Shown here piece after piece: positions 27,992 to 38,301 of a DNA stretch of 64,000 nt (position 1 is its first letter; each line of letters opens with the position of its first letter). The stretch is from Streptomyces sp. NBC_01217. GTDB taxonomy: Bacteria; Actinomycetota; Actinomycetes; Streptomycetales; Streptomycetaceae. Both the position numbers and the translations under genes were made by a program. The notes beneath the pieces are model-generated. The model was not told where the DNA came from. It was given only the letters and a program-made list of their open reading frames with translations, and searched no databases. The stretch spans positions 3,348,001-3,412,000 of the forward strand of contig NZ_CP108538.1 in NCBI RefSeq assembly GCF_035994185.1. Reading direction: 5' to 3'.

Positions 27992-28009
27992 CCCGCTCCT
28001 GCGAACCGC

Positions 28010-29203
28010 TCAACGGCGCAGGGTGGCGTGGGCCTTGACCCCGGTCCTCTGGAGGGGGCCGTAGCCCTGGGCCAGCAGTTCGGCCGTGACGGTCAGGGAG
28101 TCCTTCGGTCCTACCCGGCCCGGACGGTCGCGGTGGGTGATCGTGATCGGAGTGGTGTAGGTGCCGTTCGGGAAGAGGTTGACGCTCGGGTTGGGGGCGA
28201 TGATGCCGATGACCGTGCGGTTCGGACCGGCAACGAGGGGCACGTTCCGGCCGTTCGCCTTCACGGTGAGGTCCCGGTGCGAGAGCGAGCGTCCGTCGGC
28301 GATGACCAGGCGGGTGCCGACGCCGTGGTACTCCGGGCCGTCGGACGGGCTGGTGAAGGTGACCGTGCCGGCCGCCGAGTCGTGGTCCCCGCCCGCCGAG
28401 CGGCATCCGGGGCGGTTGCAGTTGTCGCCCGGGCCGGTGTTCCGCAGAGCGACCCGGCCGGTGGCGAGAGCGCCGATGGCGAAGTCGTAGACGGTTCCGT
28501 TCACGGTCAGGTTGTCCACGTAGGTGTCGAGCGTGGCGGACATGTCGCCGAGCCGGCCGACGTTCGCGATGACCCCGCCCGCCCCGTCACCGGGGGCGTT
28601 GCAGGCGGCGACGTAGTCGCTCAGCGGATGGTCGCTCTGCGCGGGGAACGCCGCCACCGCCTGGGAGGTGCGCCACGGGCTGGACGCGGTGGAGGTGAAG
28701 TGCTGCCAGGTGTCCGGCACCACGCCCGGGCGCCCCTGGGAGTCGGTGTTGTTCTCCGGCCGGAAGCTGAGCGTCGTGAACACGCCCTGGCAGAGGATCG
28801 GGAGCTGGAGGTTGGGTCCGACGCCGGTGGCCCCGGGCGGCACGGTGCTCTTCACGTAGGTGTCGTACGAGAGCCTCGCCGCAGCGATGGTGCTCAGCGG
28901 GACCACCTGAGGGAAGGCGTGCCCGGCCTGCGCCTGCTGACCGCCGCCGACAGCCAGATGCAGGCTGCCGTTGAACCGGACGGGGTCGGCGAACGGCGAG
29001 ACCTCCTGGACGCCGGGCGGCGTGGGGACGTTGTTGGGTGGGTCCTGCAGTCGGATCCACGGCTTTCCCGGCCCGAGGTCGGTGGGCAGGACCTTCTGTA
29101 CGGTGTTCACCGCCGCCGCGCCGACGGCGGCGGGGGCGAGAAGTGCGAGAGATGCGCCCGCAGCCACGACAGCGGCGGAGACGGACGCGGTGAGACGGTT
29201 CAT
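28010..29203 (-). CDS. Secreted hypothetical protein
   Basis: A 397-residue protein with a clear signal peptide (MNRLTASVSAAVVAAGASLA, then LLAPAAVGAAA). The mature part is Gly/Pro/Asn-rich and beta-like, with two possible disulfide pairs (DNCNRPGCRS and earlier cysteines), and late domains resembling IPT/Ig-type repeats (RNVPLVAGPNRTVIGIIAPN). I do not recognise a catalytic motif. ATG 29203 begins the signal peptide. It is convergent with the TPR gene. Confidence 0.75.
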   Translation of the reverse strand: MNRLTASVSAAVVAAGASLALLAPAAVGAAAVNTVQKVLPTDLGPGKPWIRLQDPPNNVPTPPGVQEVSPFADPVRFNGSLHLAVGGGQQAQAGHAFPQVVPLSTIAAARLSYDTYVKSTVPPGATGVGPNLQLPILCQGVFTTLSFRPENNTDSQGRPGVVPDTWQHFTSTASSPWRTSQAVAAFPAQSDHPLSDYVAACNAPGDGAGGVIANVGRLGDMSATLDTYVDNLTVNGTVYDFAIGALATGRVALRNTGPGDNCNRPGCRSAGGDHDSAAGTVTFTSPSDGPEYHGVGTRLVIADGRSLSHRDLTVKANGRNVPLVAGPNRTVIGIIAPNPSVNLFPNGTYTTPITITHRDRPGRVGPKDSLTVTAELLAQGYGPLQRTGVKAHATLRR

Positions 29204-29376
29204 GCGTGGGGGCTCCCATCGAAGCCTGCGGCGCTCTGCCGCAGGGGCCGCGACGACGCGTCGCAGCCCCCTATCGGTCCCACTGCACCGCCCCTTCGCG
29301 CCCGCAGGCCCCACCGGCTCACTCGATCAGCGCGGTCAAGGACCCGATCGGACTGCGCATCGGGGGCCGGACACGT

Positions 29377-29412
29377 GAAGGCGGGCCCCCGGATTCACCG
29401 GGGCCCGCCTTC
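29377..29412 (-). terminator. Terminator after hpd
   Basis: GAAGGCGGGCCCC pairs with GGGCCCGCCTTC, allowing one bulged C, around a short ATTCA loop. It lies 23 bases after the hpd stop on the minus strand. Confidence 0.75.
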
Positions 29413-29434
29413 AGGTCCGGAGCACTCCCAGGAC

Positions 29435-30634
<1,200 letters not shown>

Positions 30635-30713
30635 TCAATCTGCACAGCGGATGGGGATGATGGCCGGGCTATCTGTACATGATGACCATCACAGCGACCC
30701 CCGGAGGCGCACC

Positions 30714-31187
30714 ATGGCGATCGATCATCTGGACGGGCGGCTCATCCTACTGCTGGCACGCGAGCCCCGTATCGGTGTCCTGGAGGCGTCGCGCCGGCTC
30801 GGCGTGGCACGCGGGACGGTGCAGGCGCGGCTCGACCGGCTTCAGTCGAATGGCGTCATCCGCGGATTCGGCCCGACCGTCGATCCGGCGGCGCTCGGCT
30901 ACCCCGTCACCGCGTTCGCGACGCTGGAGATCAAGCAGGGCCAAGGCGCCGATGTACGGGCCCACTTGGCCGGCGTTCCGGAGGTGCTTGAGCTGCACAC
31001 CACCACGGGGCACGGCGACATGCTCTGCCGTCTCGTCGCGCGCTCCAACGCCGACCTCCAGCGGGTGATCGACCGGGTTGTCGGATTTGATGGCATTGTC
31101 CGGGCCTCCACGGCCATCGTCATGGAGAACCCGGTGCCGCTGCGCATCATCCCGCTCGTCGAGCAGGCCGCGGGGGACGACGACTGA
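30714..31187 (+). CDS. Lrp/AsnC family transcriptional regulator
   Basis: A 157-residue protein with an N-terminal helix-turn-helix (EASRRLGVARGTVQARLDRL) and a C-terminal RAM/AsnC ligand domain (GYPVTAFATLEIKQGQGADV, LHTTTGHGDMLCRLVARSNA). ATG 30714 follows GGAGG. Its position divergent to hpd suggests it senses tyrosine or a related aromatic acid and controls hpd. The shared gap contains a TTCGC...GCGAA inverted repeat (30600-30626) that could be an operator, though it is weak. Confidence 0.9.
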   Translation: MAIDHLDGRLILLLAREPRIGVLEASRRLGVARGTVQARLDRLQSNGVIRGFGPTVDPAALGYPVTAFATLEIKQGQGADVRAHLAGVPEVLELHTTTGHGDMLCRLVARSNADLQRVIDRVVGFDGIVRASTAIVMENPVPLRIIPLVEQAAGDDD

Positions 31188-31202
31188 GCCGAGGAGTGGC
31201 GT

Positions 31203-31850
31203 GTGAGCTTCTGGGAGTACCTGGGCAACCGGCACCAACAGCTGCTCACCGACGCGTACCAGCACGTCAGTGCCGTATTCCAGTGCATGGTCATCGCCAC
31301 CGTGCTGGGTGTGCTGATCGGGGTCGTCACCTATCGCAGCGGCTGGGCGGGCTCGCTGGCCATCACGTCGACGGCGACGATCCTGACCATCCCGTCCCTC
31401 GCCGCGATCGGTCTGCTGATCCCGCTGGTCGGGCTCGGGGTCGCGCCCACGGTGATCACCCTGACGCTGTACGGGCTGCTGCCCATCGTCCGTAACGCCA
31501 TCGTGGGGCTGCGCGGCGTCGATCCGGCGCTCGTCGACGCGGCGAAGGGCATCGGGATGTCGCGGCCGGCCCGGCTGTGCCGGGTGGAGCTGCCGCTCGC
31601 CTGGCCGCCGATCCTCACCGGCATCCGGGTCTCCACCCAGATGCTGATGGGCATCGCCGCCATCGCCGCGTATGCGTCGGGCCCAGGACTGGGCAATGAG
31701 ATCTTCCGCGGCATCGCCTCGCTGGGCAGCGCCAACGCGATCAACCAGGTGCTCGCCGGCACGCTCGGCATCGTCGTCCTCGCCCTGCTCTTCGACGCCG
31801 CGTACGTCCTGCTCGGGCGGCTCACCATTCCCAGGGGGATCCGTGTCTGA
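31203..31850 (+). CDS. Osmoprotectant ABC transporter permease (OpuCB/ProW type)
   Basis: A 215-residue protein with six membrane segments and the inner-membrane permease loop EAA-like motif VDAAKGIGMSRPARLCRVEL. It is the first of four genes for uptake of glycine betaine, choline or related osmoprotectants. GTG 31203 is used. The end overlaps the start of the ATPase gene by 8 bases, showing translational coupling. Confidence 0.9.
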   Translation: MSFWEYLGNRHQQLLTDAYQHVSAVFQCMVIATVLGVLIGVVTYRSGWAGSLAITSTATILTIPSLAAIGLLIPLVGLGVAPTVITLTLYGLLPIVRNAIVGLRGVDPALVDAAKGIGMSRPARLCRVELPLAWPPILTGIRVSTQMLMGIAAIAAYASGPGLGNEIFRGIASLGSANAINQVLAGTLGIVVLALLFDAAYVLLGRLTIPRGIRV

Positions 31851-33138
31851 GACCGCCGCCTCCGGGAACGTCGACTCCCTGGACCCCGGCCCCGGGAACC
31901 CCGGCCCCGGGACGGCGAGGACCACGTCCGGCGCCACCATCCATCTGGACAATCTGACCAAGCGCTATCCGGGCAATCCGAACCCGGCGGTGGACGACGT
32001 CACGATGGACATCAAGGCCGGCGAGACGGTGATCTTCGTCGGCCCGTCCGGCTGCGGGAAGTCCACCACCCTGAAGATGATCAACCGGCTGATCGAGCCG
32101 ACGTCCGGGCGGATCAGGATCAACGACGAGGACGTCACCGACATCGACCCGGTGAAGCTGCGCCGCAAGGTCGGGTACGCGATCCAGTCGTCCGGGCTCT
32201 TCCCGCACATGACGGTCGCCGAGAACATCGCCCTCGTACCGAAGATGGTCGGCTGGTCGAAGTCGAAGGTGAAGGACCGCGTCGAGGAGATGCTCGACCT
32301 GGTCGGGCTGGACCTGAGGGAGTTCCACGGGCGCTACCCGCGCCAGCTGTCCGGCGGCCAGCAGCAGCGGGTGGGCGTGGCACGGGCGCTGGCCGCCGAT
32401 CCGCCGGTGCTGCTGATGGACGAGCCGTTCGGCGCGGTCGACCCGATCACCCGTGACCACCTCCAGGACGAGCTGATCCGGCTCCAGCGCGAGCTGCACA
32501 AGACGATCGTCTTCGTCACCCACGACTTCGACGAGGCGATCAAGCTGGGTGACCGGATCGCCGTGCTGCGGGAGCGTTCGCACATCGCGCAGTTCGACAC
32601 CCCCGAGGCGATCCTCACCAATCCGATGGACGACTTCGTCTCGGGTTTCGTCGGTGCCGGGGCGGCGCTGAAGCGGCTCAACCTCACCCGCGTACGGGAC
32701 GTGGAGATCGCCGAGTTCCCGACGGTGACGGTCGACGACCCGCTCCAGTCGATCTTCAACAAGCTGCGCAACAGCCTGCACAACGAGCTGCTGATGCTGG
32801 ACCGCAGGAACCGTCCGTACAAGTGGCTGCGGCGCGGCAATCTGATGCGGGCCCGGGGTTCGCTGGCGCGTGCCGGGCAGCTGGTCCATGACACGGTGAC
32901 GCGGGACGCGACGCTGCACGACGCGCTGGAGGCGGTGCTGATCGACAGTGGCGGGCGGGTCGCGGTGACCGGGCGGCGCGGCGAGTTCATCGGGGTCGTC
33001 GACATGCACACCCTGATGAACTGCGTCCAGGAGCTGCTGGAGGCCGACCGGCTCGCCGCCATCGAGCACCAGCACGACCTGGAGGAGATGCGCGCCCACC
33101 AGACGGAACAGGAGCTGGAGGGCGGTGCGGGCGGATGA
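31843..33138 (+). CDS. Osmoprotectant ABC transporter ATP-binding protein with CBS domains
   Basis: A 431-residue OpuCA/ProV-type ATPase. Walker A is VGPSGCGKSTTLKM, the signature is RQLSGGQQQRVGVARALAAD and Walker B is PVLLMDEPFGAVDP. After the nucleotide-binding domain, the C-terminal 150 residues hold a pair of CBS-like segments (TVTVDDPLQSIFN; ALEAVLIDSGGRVAVTGRRG), which in OpuA-type systems sense ionic strength. GTG 31843 lies within the end of the permease gene. Its own stop overlaps the next ATG (ATGA). Confidence 0.92.
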   Translation: MSETAASGNVDSLDPGPGNPGPGTARTTSGATIHLDNLTKRYPGNPNPAVDDVTMDIKAGETVIFVGPSGCGKSTTLKMINRLIEPTSGRIRINDEDVTDIDPVKLRRKVGYAIQSSGLFPHMTVAENIALVPKMVGWSKSKVKDRVEEMLDLVGLDLREFHGRYPRQLSGGQQQRVGVARALAADPPVLLMDEPFGAVDPITRDHLQDELIRLQRELHKTIVFVTHDFDEAIKLGDRIAVLRERSHIAQFDTPEAILTNPMDDFVSGFVGAGAALKRLNLTRVRDVEIAEFPTVTVDDPLQSIFNKLRNSLHNELLMLDRRNRPYKWLRRGNLMRARGSLARAGQLVHDTVTRDATLHDALEAVLIDSGGRVAVTGRRGEFIGVVDMHTLMNCVQELLEADRLAAIEHQHDLEEMRAHQTEQELEGGAGG

Positions 33139-34076
33139 ATCCCCACTCCCCGCGGGACGCCGGGTCCTCGCGGTCCCCGCGCTCCGGACGCCGCACGCCC
33201 TTGTCCGCGCCCACGTCCGCGTCCGCGCCCTTGTCCGCGCCCTCCTCCGACAAGGACCGCCCGCCCGGCGAACACGACGTCATGGGGCATGCCTTCCGTG
33301 ACGAGGAGGAGGAGCCTCCACCACCACCGGCGGGGCCGCAGCGCCGGATCACCTGGCGCAAGCTGGTGCTGCTGCCGGCGGCGCTCGCGGTCGTCCTGGC
33401 CGTCACGTATCTGTGGATCAGCAGCATCCAGCTCGACTCGATCGCGAGGAACTCTCTCACCGGCGGCAATGTGCAGCTGCGCTGGTGGCAGCATGTGAGG
33501 CTGACCGCGATCTCGACGTTCTGGGTGCTGATCATCGCCATCCCGCTGGGGATCGCGCTGACCCGGCGGCGGCTGCGCAAGGGCGCCCCGGTGGTCACGG
33601 CCGTCGCCAACATCGGCCAGGCGACCCCGGCGATCGGTCTGCTGGCTCTGCTGGTCATCTGGCTGGGCATCGGTCCGTCGACGGCGATCATCGGCATGGT
33701 GATCTACGCGGTGCTGCCGGTTTTCTCCAACACGGTGGCCGGTCTCAAGGCGATCGAACCGAGCCTGGTCGAGGCCTCGCGCGGCATCGGCATGTCGGCG
33801 ACGGGGACGCTCACCAAGGTCGAACTCCCGCTCGCCGTCCCGCTGATCCTGGCCGGTGTGCGGACGGCGCTGGTGCTCAACGTCGGTACGGCGACCCTGG
33901 CCACCTTCGTCGGTGGCGGCGGCCTCGGGGACCTGATCACCTCTGGCATCCAGACCCAGCGGATGCCGGTGCTGGTGCTGGGTTCCGTACTGACGGTGGT
34001 GCTGGCACTGCTGGTGGACTGGCTGGCCTCGCTGGTCGAGGTGGCGCTGACGCCGCGCGGTCTGGAGGTGGGGTGA
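33135..34076 (+). CDS. Osmoprotectant ABC transporter permease, second subunit
   Basis: A 313-residue protein with a long Ser/Pro-rich hydrophilic N-terminus of about 80 residues, then six membrane segments and the coupling motif VEASRGIGMSATGTLTKVEL. It pairs with the permease at 31203 as the heterodimeric membrane part. The start overlaps the ATPase stop in ATGA, and the next gene begins one base after its own stop. The N-terminal extension is unusual for this family. Confidence 0.9.
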   Translation: MNPHSPRDAGSSRSPRSGRRTPLSAPTSASAPLSAPSSDKDRPPGEHDVMGHAFRDEEEEPPPPPAGPQRRITWRKLVLLPAALAVVLAVTYLWISSIQLDSIARNSLTGGNVQLRWWQHVRLTAISTFWVLIIAIPLGIALTRRRLRKGAPVVTAVANIGQATPAIGLLALLVIWLGIGPSTAIIGMVIYAVLPVFSNTVAGLKAIEPSLVEASRGIGMSATGTLTKVELPLAVPLILAGVRTALVLNVGTATLATFVGGGGLGDLITSGIQTQRMPVLVLGSVLTVVLALLVDWLASLVEVALTPRGLEVG

Positions 34077-34077
34077 G

Positions 34078-35058
34078 ATGGGCGCGCGCACGGTGCGCGC
34101 CGGGCTCACGGGCGCGGTGGCACTGGCGCTGGCGCTCTCGGGATGCGGGCTGAAGAGCGGCTCCCCGATGGCGGACACCGTGGTGCCGGGCTCCGTCGGC
34201 CTGGGGCAGCCGCTGGACGGTGCCTCGCTGACCGTCACCTCGAAGAACTTCAGCGAGAACATCATCCTGGGCCAGATGATCGGCCTGGTCTTCAAGGCCG
34301 CCGGTGCGGAGGTCCTGGACCGCACGAACCTGCCCGGTTCGATCAGCGCGCGCGAGGCGATCATCAAGGGCGACGCGGATGCGATGTACGAGTACACGGG
34401 CACCGCCTGGATCACCTATCTGGGTCATGCGAAGCCGATCGCCGACCCGCTGGAGCAGTGGAAGGCGGTACGCGACGAGGACCGGGACAACGGGGTGACG
34501 TGGCTGACGCCGTCCACCCTCAACAACACCTACGCGCTCGCCATCAGCAGGAGGAACAACGCGAAATACCGCCTGCGGACGCTCTCCGATGTCGCCGCGC
34601 TGGCGAGGAGGGATCCGTCGGCGGTGACGATCTGTGTGGAGAACGAGTTCGCCTCGCGCGACGACGGGCTGCCGGGGATGGAGAAGGCGTACGGGATGTC
34701 GGTCCCGGCCGCCAACATCAAGAAGATGGACGCCGGGATCATCTACACCCAGGTCTCGAAGTCCAACTCCTGCCTGCTGGGCGAGGTGTTCACCACGGAC
34801 GGCCGGATCAAGGCCATGGACCTCGATGTGCTCGTGGACGACAAGCACTTCTTCCCCAACTACAACGCGGCGCCCGTCATCCACACCGCGACCTTCGACA
34901 AGTACCCGGCGATCGCGGGGCTGCTCGACCCGGTCAGCAGGAAGCTGACGACGGAGGTCGCGCAGGAGCTGAACGCCAAGGTGGACGTGGACGGGCAGGA
35001 CCCGCACCAGGTGGCGAAGGACTGGCTGATCCAGGAGGGCTTCATCAGGAACGGATAG
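34078..35058 (+). CDS. Osmoprotectant-binding lipoprotein (OpuCC/OsmF type)
   Basis: A 326-residue lipoprotein with lipobox ALALALSGC (C23). The mature domain is an OpuAC/QAT family binding protein: LTVTSKNFSENIILGQMIGL, GADAMYEYTGTAWITYL-like sequence and TSLNNTYALAIS-type loops typical of glycine betaine/choline/carnitine receptors. It is the last gene of the four-gene transporter, one base after the second permease. Confidence 0.92.
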   Translation: MGARTVRAGLTGAVALALALSGCGLKSGSPMADTVVPGSVGLGQPLDGASLTVTSKNFSENIILGQMIGLVFKAAGAEVLDRTNLPGSISAREAIIKGDADAMYEYTGTAWITYLGHAKPIADPLEQWKAVRDEDRDNGVTWLTPSTLNNTYALAISRRNNAKYRLRTLSDVAALARRDPSAVTICVENEFASRDDGLPGMEKAYGMSVPAANIKKMDAGIIYTQVSKSNSCLLGEVFTTDGRIKAMDLDVLVDDKHFFPNYNAAPVIHTATFDKYPAIAGLLDPVSRKLTTEVAQELNAKVDVDGQDPHQVAKDWLIQEGFIRNG

Positions 35059-35070
35059 GCCCGCCGGGAA

Positions 35071-35120
35071 GTTGCAAAGAACTCGATGCAAAGAAGGTGT
35101 TGCAAAGGGAGCTTTGCAAC
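35071..35120 (+). promoter_or_regulatory. Operator cluster upstream of the ArsR-type regulator
   Basis: GTTGCAAAG occurs at 35071-35079 and 35099-35107, TGCAAAG also at 35087-35093, and the second full copy is paired with CTTTGCAAC at 35112-35120, making a perfect 9-base inverted repeat with a 4-base spacer. The cluster ends 14 bases before the ATG at 35135, so it overlaps the expected promoter. Autoregulation by the downstream regulator is inferred. Confidence 0.7.
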
Positions 35121-35134
35121 TCTACAGTCGAGGC

Positions 35135-35743
35135 ATGGACGCGAGAGAAAGCGCCGACGGCAACAAGCCCGCCGACGATCCGAAGCTGCTCAACATCGAC
35201 GCCCGCGCACTGCGCGGGCTCGCCCACCCCCTGCGCATCCGACTGCTCAACACCCTCCGGGAGTTCGGCCCCGCCACCGCGTCCGGGCTCGCCGACCGGC
35301 TGGGCGAGTCCAGCGGAGCCACCAGCTATCACCTGCGCCAACTGGCCTCGTACGGCTTCGTGGAGGACGACCCGAAGCTCGGCAAGGGACGCGAGCGGTG
35401 GTGGCGGGCACTGCACTCCGGCTCCACCTTCGACCCGCGGATCATCCAGGACGCCGACCCCGAGGTCCGCGGCGCGATGAACTTCGTACTCCATGAGATC
35501 GCCACGACCCACGCCCAGGAGCTGAACACCTGGCTCGGCACGATGCACGACTGGTCCAGCGAGTGGAACGAGAGCTGGAACCTCAGCGACTTCAAGATCC
35601 GGCTCACGCCCGAGCTCTCCCGGGAGCTGGCCGACAGGATCCACGACCTGGTCAACAGCTATCGCGGACGGGTCCCAGAGGACGCCGAGGGCTCCGCCGT
35701 GGTCCGTACGCACCTGCACGTCTTCCCGCGTCCCAGCGCCTGA
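35135..35743 (+). CDS. ArsR/winged-helix transcriptional regulator
   Basis: A 202-residue regulator with a winged helix (LAHPLRIRLLNTLREFGPAT; ATSYHLRQLASYGFVEDD) of the ArsR type and a 110-residue C-terminal part rich in tryptophan (LNTWLGTMHDWSSEWNESWN). There are no ArsR metal-binding cysteines, so it probably senses an organic ligand. It precedes an MFS exporter in the same direction, a common drug-efflux arrangement, and a GTTGCAAAG operator cluster lies just upstream. Confidence 0.88.
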   Translation: MDARESADGNKPADDPKLLNIDARALRGLAHPLRIRLLNTLREFGPATASGLADRLGESSGATSYHLRQLASYGFVEDDPKLGKGRERWWRALHSGSTFDPRIIQDADPEVRGAMNFVLHEIATTHAQELNTWLGTMHDWSSEWNESWNLSDFKIRLTPELSRELADRIHDLVNSYRGRVPEDAEGSAVVRTHLHVFPRPSA

Positions 35744-35766
35744 ACCGACCGAAGGGATCCCTTGCC

Positions 35767-35964
35767 ATGCACCCCGACACGCACCTGCAGCTGCACGCCC
35801 TCCGCTCAGCCGAACTGCAGCACCGGGCCGCCCGGTTCCGCCTCGTCCACCGCGCCCCGCGCAGGGATCTGCGGACCGAACTCGGCTGGATCATGGTCGA
35901 GTTGGGCCTGCGCCTGATGCCGGCCCGGCCCGCACTGCCGGCCCGTTCGCCTCGTACGGCCTAG
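35767..35964 (+). CDS. Small hypothetical protein
   Basis: This 65-residue ORF (MHPDTHLQLHALRSAELQHR, then an Arg/Pro-rich end) fits between the ArsR-type regulator and the MFS gene, with an AGGGAT site before its ATG and the next gene starting 4 bases after its stop. The spacing suggests an operon with translational coupling. No family recognised. Confidence 0.65.
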   Translation: MHPDTHLQLHALRSAELQHRAARFRLVHRAPRRDLRTELGWIMVELGLRLMPARPALPARSPRTA

Positions 35965-35968
35965 AGCC

Positions 35969-37366
35969 GTGGACGGGGGGAAGAACACACGGAGCACCGC
36001 ACGGGGCAGCACGTCCGCGGGCATTCGTGACCGCAGGCCGTTCGCGTCCGTGCTGGCAGCCAACTCGATCTCGACCATAGGAAGTTCGCTCACTCTCATC
36101 GGTGTCCCGTGGTTCGTTCTGGAGACCACGGGCAGCGCGGGACGAGCCGGCGTGGTCGCCTTCTGCGCGACCCTGCCGATCGTCGTCTCCGCACTGATCG
36201 GCGGGCCCGTCATCGACCGGATCGGCCGGCGCCGGGTCTCCGTCGCCTCCGACCTCGTCTGCGGCACGGCCGTCGCCGCCATACCCCTGCTGCACTACGC
36301 GGACGCGCTCGAATTCTGGATACTGTGCGCGCTGATGGCGGTCAGCGGACTCCTGCACACCCCGGGCAACACGGCGCGCTTCGTACTCGTACCCGATCTC
36401 GCCGATCACGCGGGCACCACCCTCGCCCGCGCCGCCAGCCTCTTCGACGCCGTCGCGCGCGGGTCCAGGATGGTCGGGGCGGCACTGGCGGGCGTACTGA
36501 TCGCGCTGGTCGGCGCGGAGACCGTACTGCTGCTGGACGGCGCGACGTTCGTGACGTCGGCGCTGCTGGTCGCGACAGGGGTACGGGGGATACGCGCGGC
36601 CGAGCCCCGCAAGGACGTGGCGCCCGTCTCGATGCGGGCCTACCGCACCGAACTGCGCGAGGGATACGTCTACTTGCTGCGCAACCGGCTGCTGCTGGCG
36701 ACCGTCGTGATGGTCCTCTTCATGAACGGCACCGACCAGGGCTGGAACGCCGTCCTGCTGCCGGTGCACGCCTCCGAGGAACTGGGCGGGGCCAGGGACA
36801 TCGGGCTGCTCACCGCGCTGTTCGGCGCGGGCGGGCTGACCGGGGCGCTGCTGTACGGGGCGGTCGGACACCGCTTCTCGCGGTGGACCGTCTTCACGGT
36901 GTGCGTGGTGCTGTGCGGCGCGCCCAGGTACGCGGTCGCCGCGCTGACCGGGACGACGTTGCCGCTGGCCGTGACCATGGCCCTGAGCGGGGTCGCGGGC
37001 GGGGTGCTGAACCCGATCCTGACGACGGTGGCCTACAGAAGCGTGCCCGAGGAACTGCGCAGCAGGGTGTCCGGGGTCATCACGGCGGGCTGCGAACTGG
37101 CGATGCCGGTGGGCGGCCTCGCGGCCGGGCTGCTGGTGGAGAGTGCGGGCGCGAGGGGTGCGCTGCTGGCGATGGGCGGGGTGTACCTGCTGGCGACGCT
37201 GAGCCCGCTGGTGTTCCCGGTGTGGCGCACGCTGGACGGGGCGGAGGTGGAGTTCACTGCCGGCTCCGGGGACACGGCGGAGGAGGACGCCGAGGTCAGC
37301 AGCTCGGGACCTTGCGCCCCTGCTCCAGCGCCTGGAGCGAGGACACCGCGCTCTTCAGGGTCGTGA
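35969..37366 (+). CDS. MFS transporter (multidrug efflux type)
   Basis: A 465-residue protein with 12 membrane segments. Early motifs are NSISTIGSSLTLIGVPWFVL and GGPVIDRIGRRRVSVASDLV (the MFS motif A loop), typical of the DHA3-type exporters near MefA/LmrP. The start is GTG 35969. The last 24 codons overlap the 3' end of the convergent Lon-like gene. With the ArsR-type regulator upstream it probably forms a ligand-induced efflux operon; the substrate is unknown. Confidence 0.88.
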   Translation: MDGGKNTRSTARGSTSAGIRDRRPFASVLAANSISTIGSSLTLIGVPWFVLETTGSAGRAGVVAFCATLPIVVSALIGGPVIDRIGRRRVSVASDLVCGTAVAAIPLLHYADALEFWILCALMAVSGLLHTPGNTARFVLVPDLADHAGTTLARAASLFDAVARGSRMVGAALAGVLIALVGAETVLLLDGATFVTSALLVATGVRGIRAAEPRKDVAPVSMRAYRTELREGYVYLLRNRLLLATVVMVLFMNGTDQGWNAVLLPVHASEELGGARDIGLLTALFGAGGLTGALLYGAVGHRFSRWTVFTVCVVLCGAPRYAVAALTGTTLPLAVTMALSGVAGGVLNPILTTVAYRSVPEELRSRVSGVITAGCELAMPVGGLAAGLLVESAGARGALLAMGGVYLLATLSPLVFPVWRTLDGAEVEFTAGSGDTAEEDAEVSSSGPCAPAPAPGARTPRSSGS

Positions 37367-38084
37367 CCGGGATCAGCCGGAGTCCCTCGGGGAGTTCGGC
37401 GCCCGCCTCCCGGCACTCGGCCTTCGGGACGAGGAAGACGCTCGCGCCGTCGCGCTTGGCCGCCTGAGTCTTCAGCGAGACCCCGCCGACTGCGCCGACC
37501 TCGCCGTTCGCCTGGATCGTGCCGGTGCCGGCGATGGTGCGGCCGCCGGTGAGATCGCCGCCCGAGCCGTCGCCGTCGAGCTTGTCGACGATGCCGAGCG
37601 CGAAGAACAGGCCCGCGCTGGGGCCGCCCACATCGGCGAGGTGCAGGGTTACGTCGACGGAGCCCTCGGGCTTGTCGAGGTAGTTCAGGGCGGCGTCGAC
37701 GGCGGAGTTCTGCGACTTCCTCATGTCGTCGAGGTTGTGCTTCTCGATCTCCTTCTCGGACCCGCCGGTCGGGTAGACGGAGTCGCGGGGCAGGACCGCC
37801 CGGTCCGTACGGAACCAGCTGTCGATCACATCACCGATGCCGACGTCGGCGGTGGGCCCGGTCGCGACGATCGTCGTCATCCGCAGCTCGCCCCTGGTGG
37901 GGCGGGTGGGCGCGCCCTTGATGCTGATCACCGGGGTGCCGTGATCGCTCCCGAGCACGTTCGCGGTGGTGCCGGGCTGCGCGAGCGTGAACGGCAGCGG
38001 CGTGAATGCGGCCACGCCGAACAGGGCGAGGACGGGGAGGGCGCACAGGGTGAGGGTGCGGGGGCGCGAGAGACGAGTGAACAC
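37296..38084 (-). CDS. Exported Lon-like (S16) protease domain protein
   Basis: A 262-residue protein with an N-terminal signal anchor (TLTLCALPVLALFGVAAF) and a C-terminal S16 domain. The catalytic pair is visible: Ser in DVGGPSAGLFFALGIVDKL and Lys in GGVSLKTQAAKRDGASVFLV. It has no ATPase and no PDZ domain, and is shorter than the YlbL-type S16 proteins. Activity outside the membrane is inferred. Its 3' end overlaps the convergent MFS gene by 71 bases. Confidence 0.85.
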   Translation of the reverse strand: MFTRLSRPRTLTLCALPVLALFGVAAFTPLPFTLAQPGTTANVLGSDHGTPVISIKGAPTRPTRGELRMTTIVATGPTADVGIGDVIDSWFRTDRAVLPRDSVYPTGGSEKEIEKHNLDDMRKSQNSAVDAALNYLDKPEGSVDVTLHLADVGGPSAGLFFALGIVDKLDGDGSGGDLTGGRTIAGTGTIQANGEVGAVGGVSLKTQAAKRDGASVFLVPKAECREAGAELPEGLRLIPVTTLKSAVSSLQALEQGRKVPSC

Positions 38085-38147
38085 CCGCCCAATCTAGCCG
38101 CCGGGCCGGGGCACACCCCGCGAGACCCCGGCCCCGCGCACCCCGGC

Positions 38148-38230
38148 TTTGTCCTCGATCGCCGGACGGGCTCGAATCTGCCCGGGCCGACCACGTGGCC
38201 GGTTCCGTCCTCAAGCGCCGGACGGGCTTG
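38148..38230 (+). repeat. Two copies of the Streptomyces intergenic repeat
   Basis: TTTGTCCTCGATCGCCGGAC GGGCT at 38148-38172 and CCGTCCTCAAGCGCCGGACG GGCTTG at 38206-38231 lie between the Lon-like and IclR genes. They are the same family as the copies at 10832 and 17261. Confidence 0.65.
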
Positions 38231-38301
38231 TTCTGCCGGGGAGACCTTTCCGCGTCCGGCACCCTTCACAGCCCACGCCGGGCAACCCGGGCGCCCAGGG
38301 G

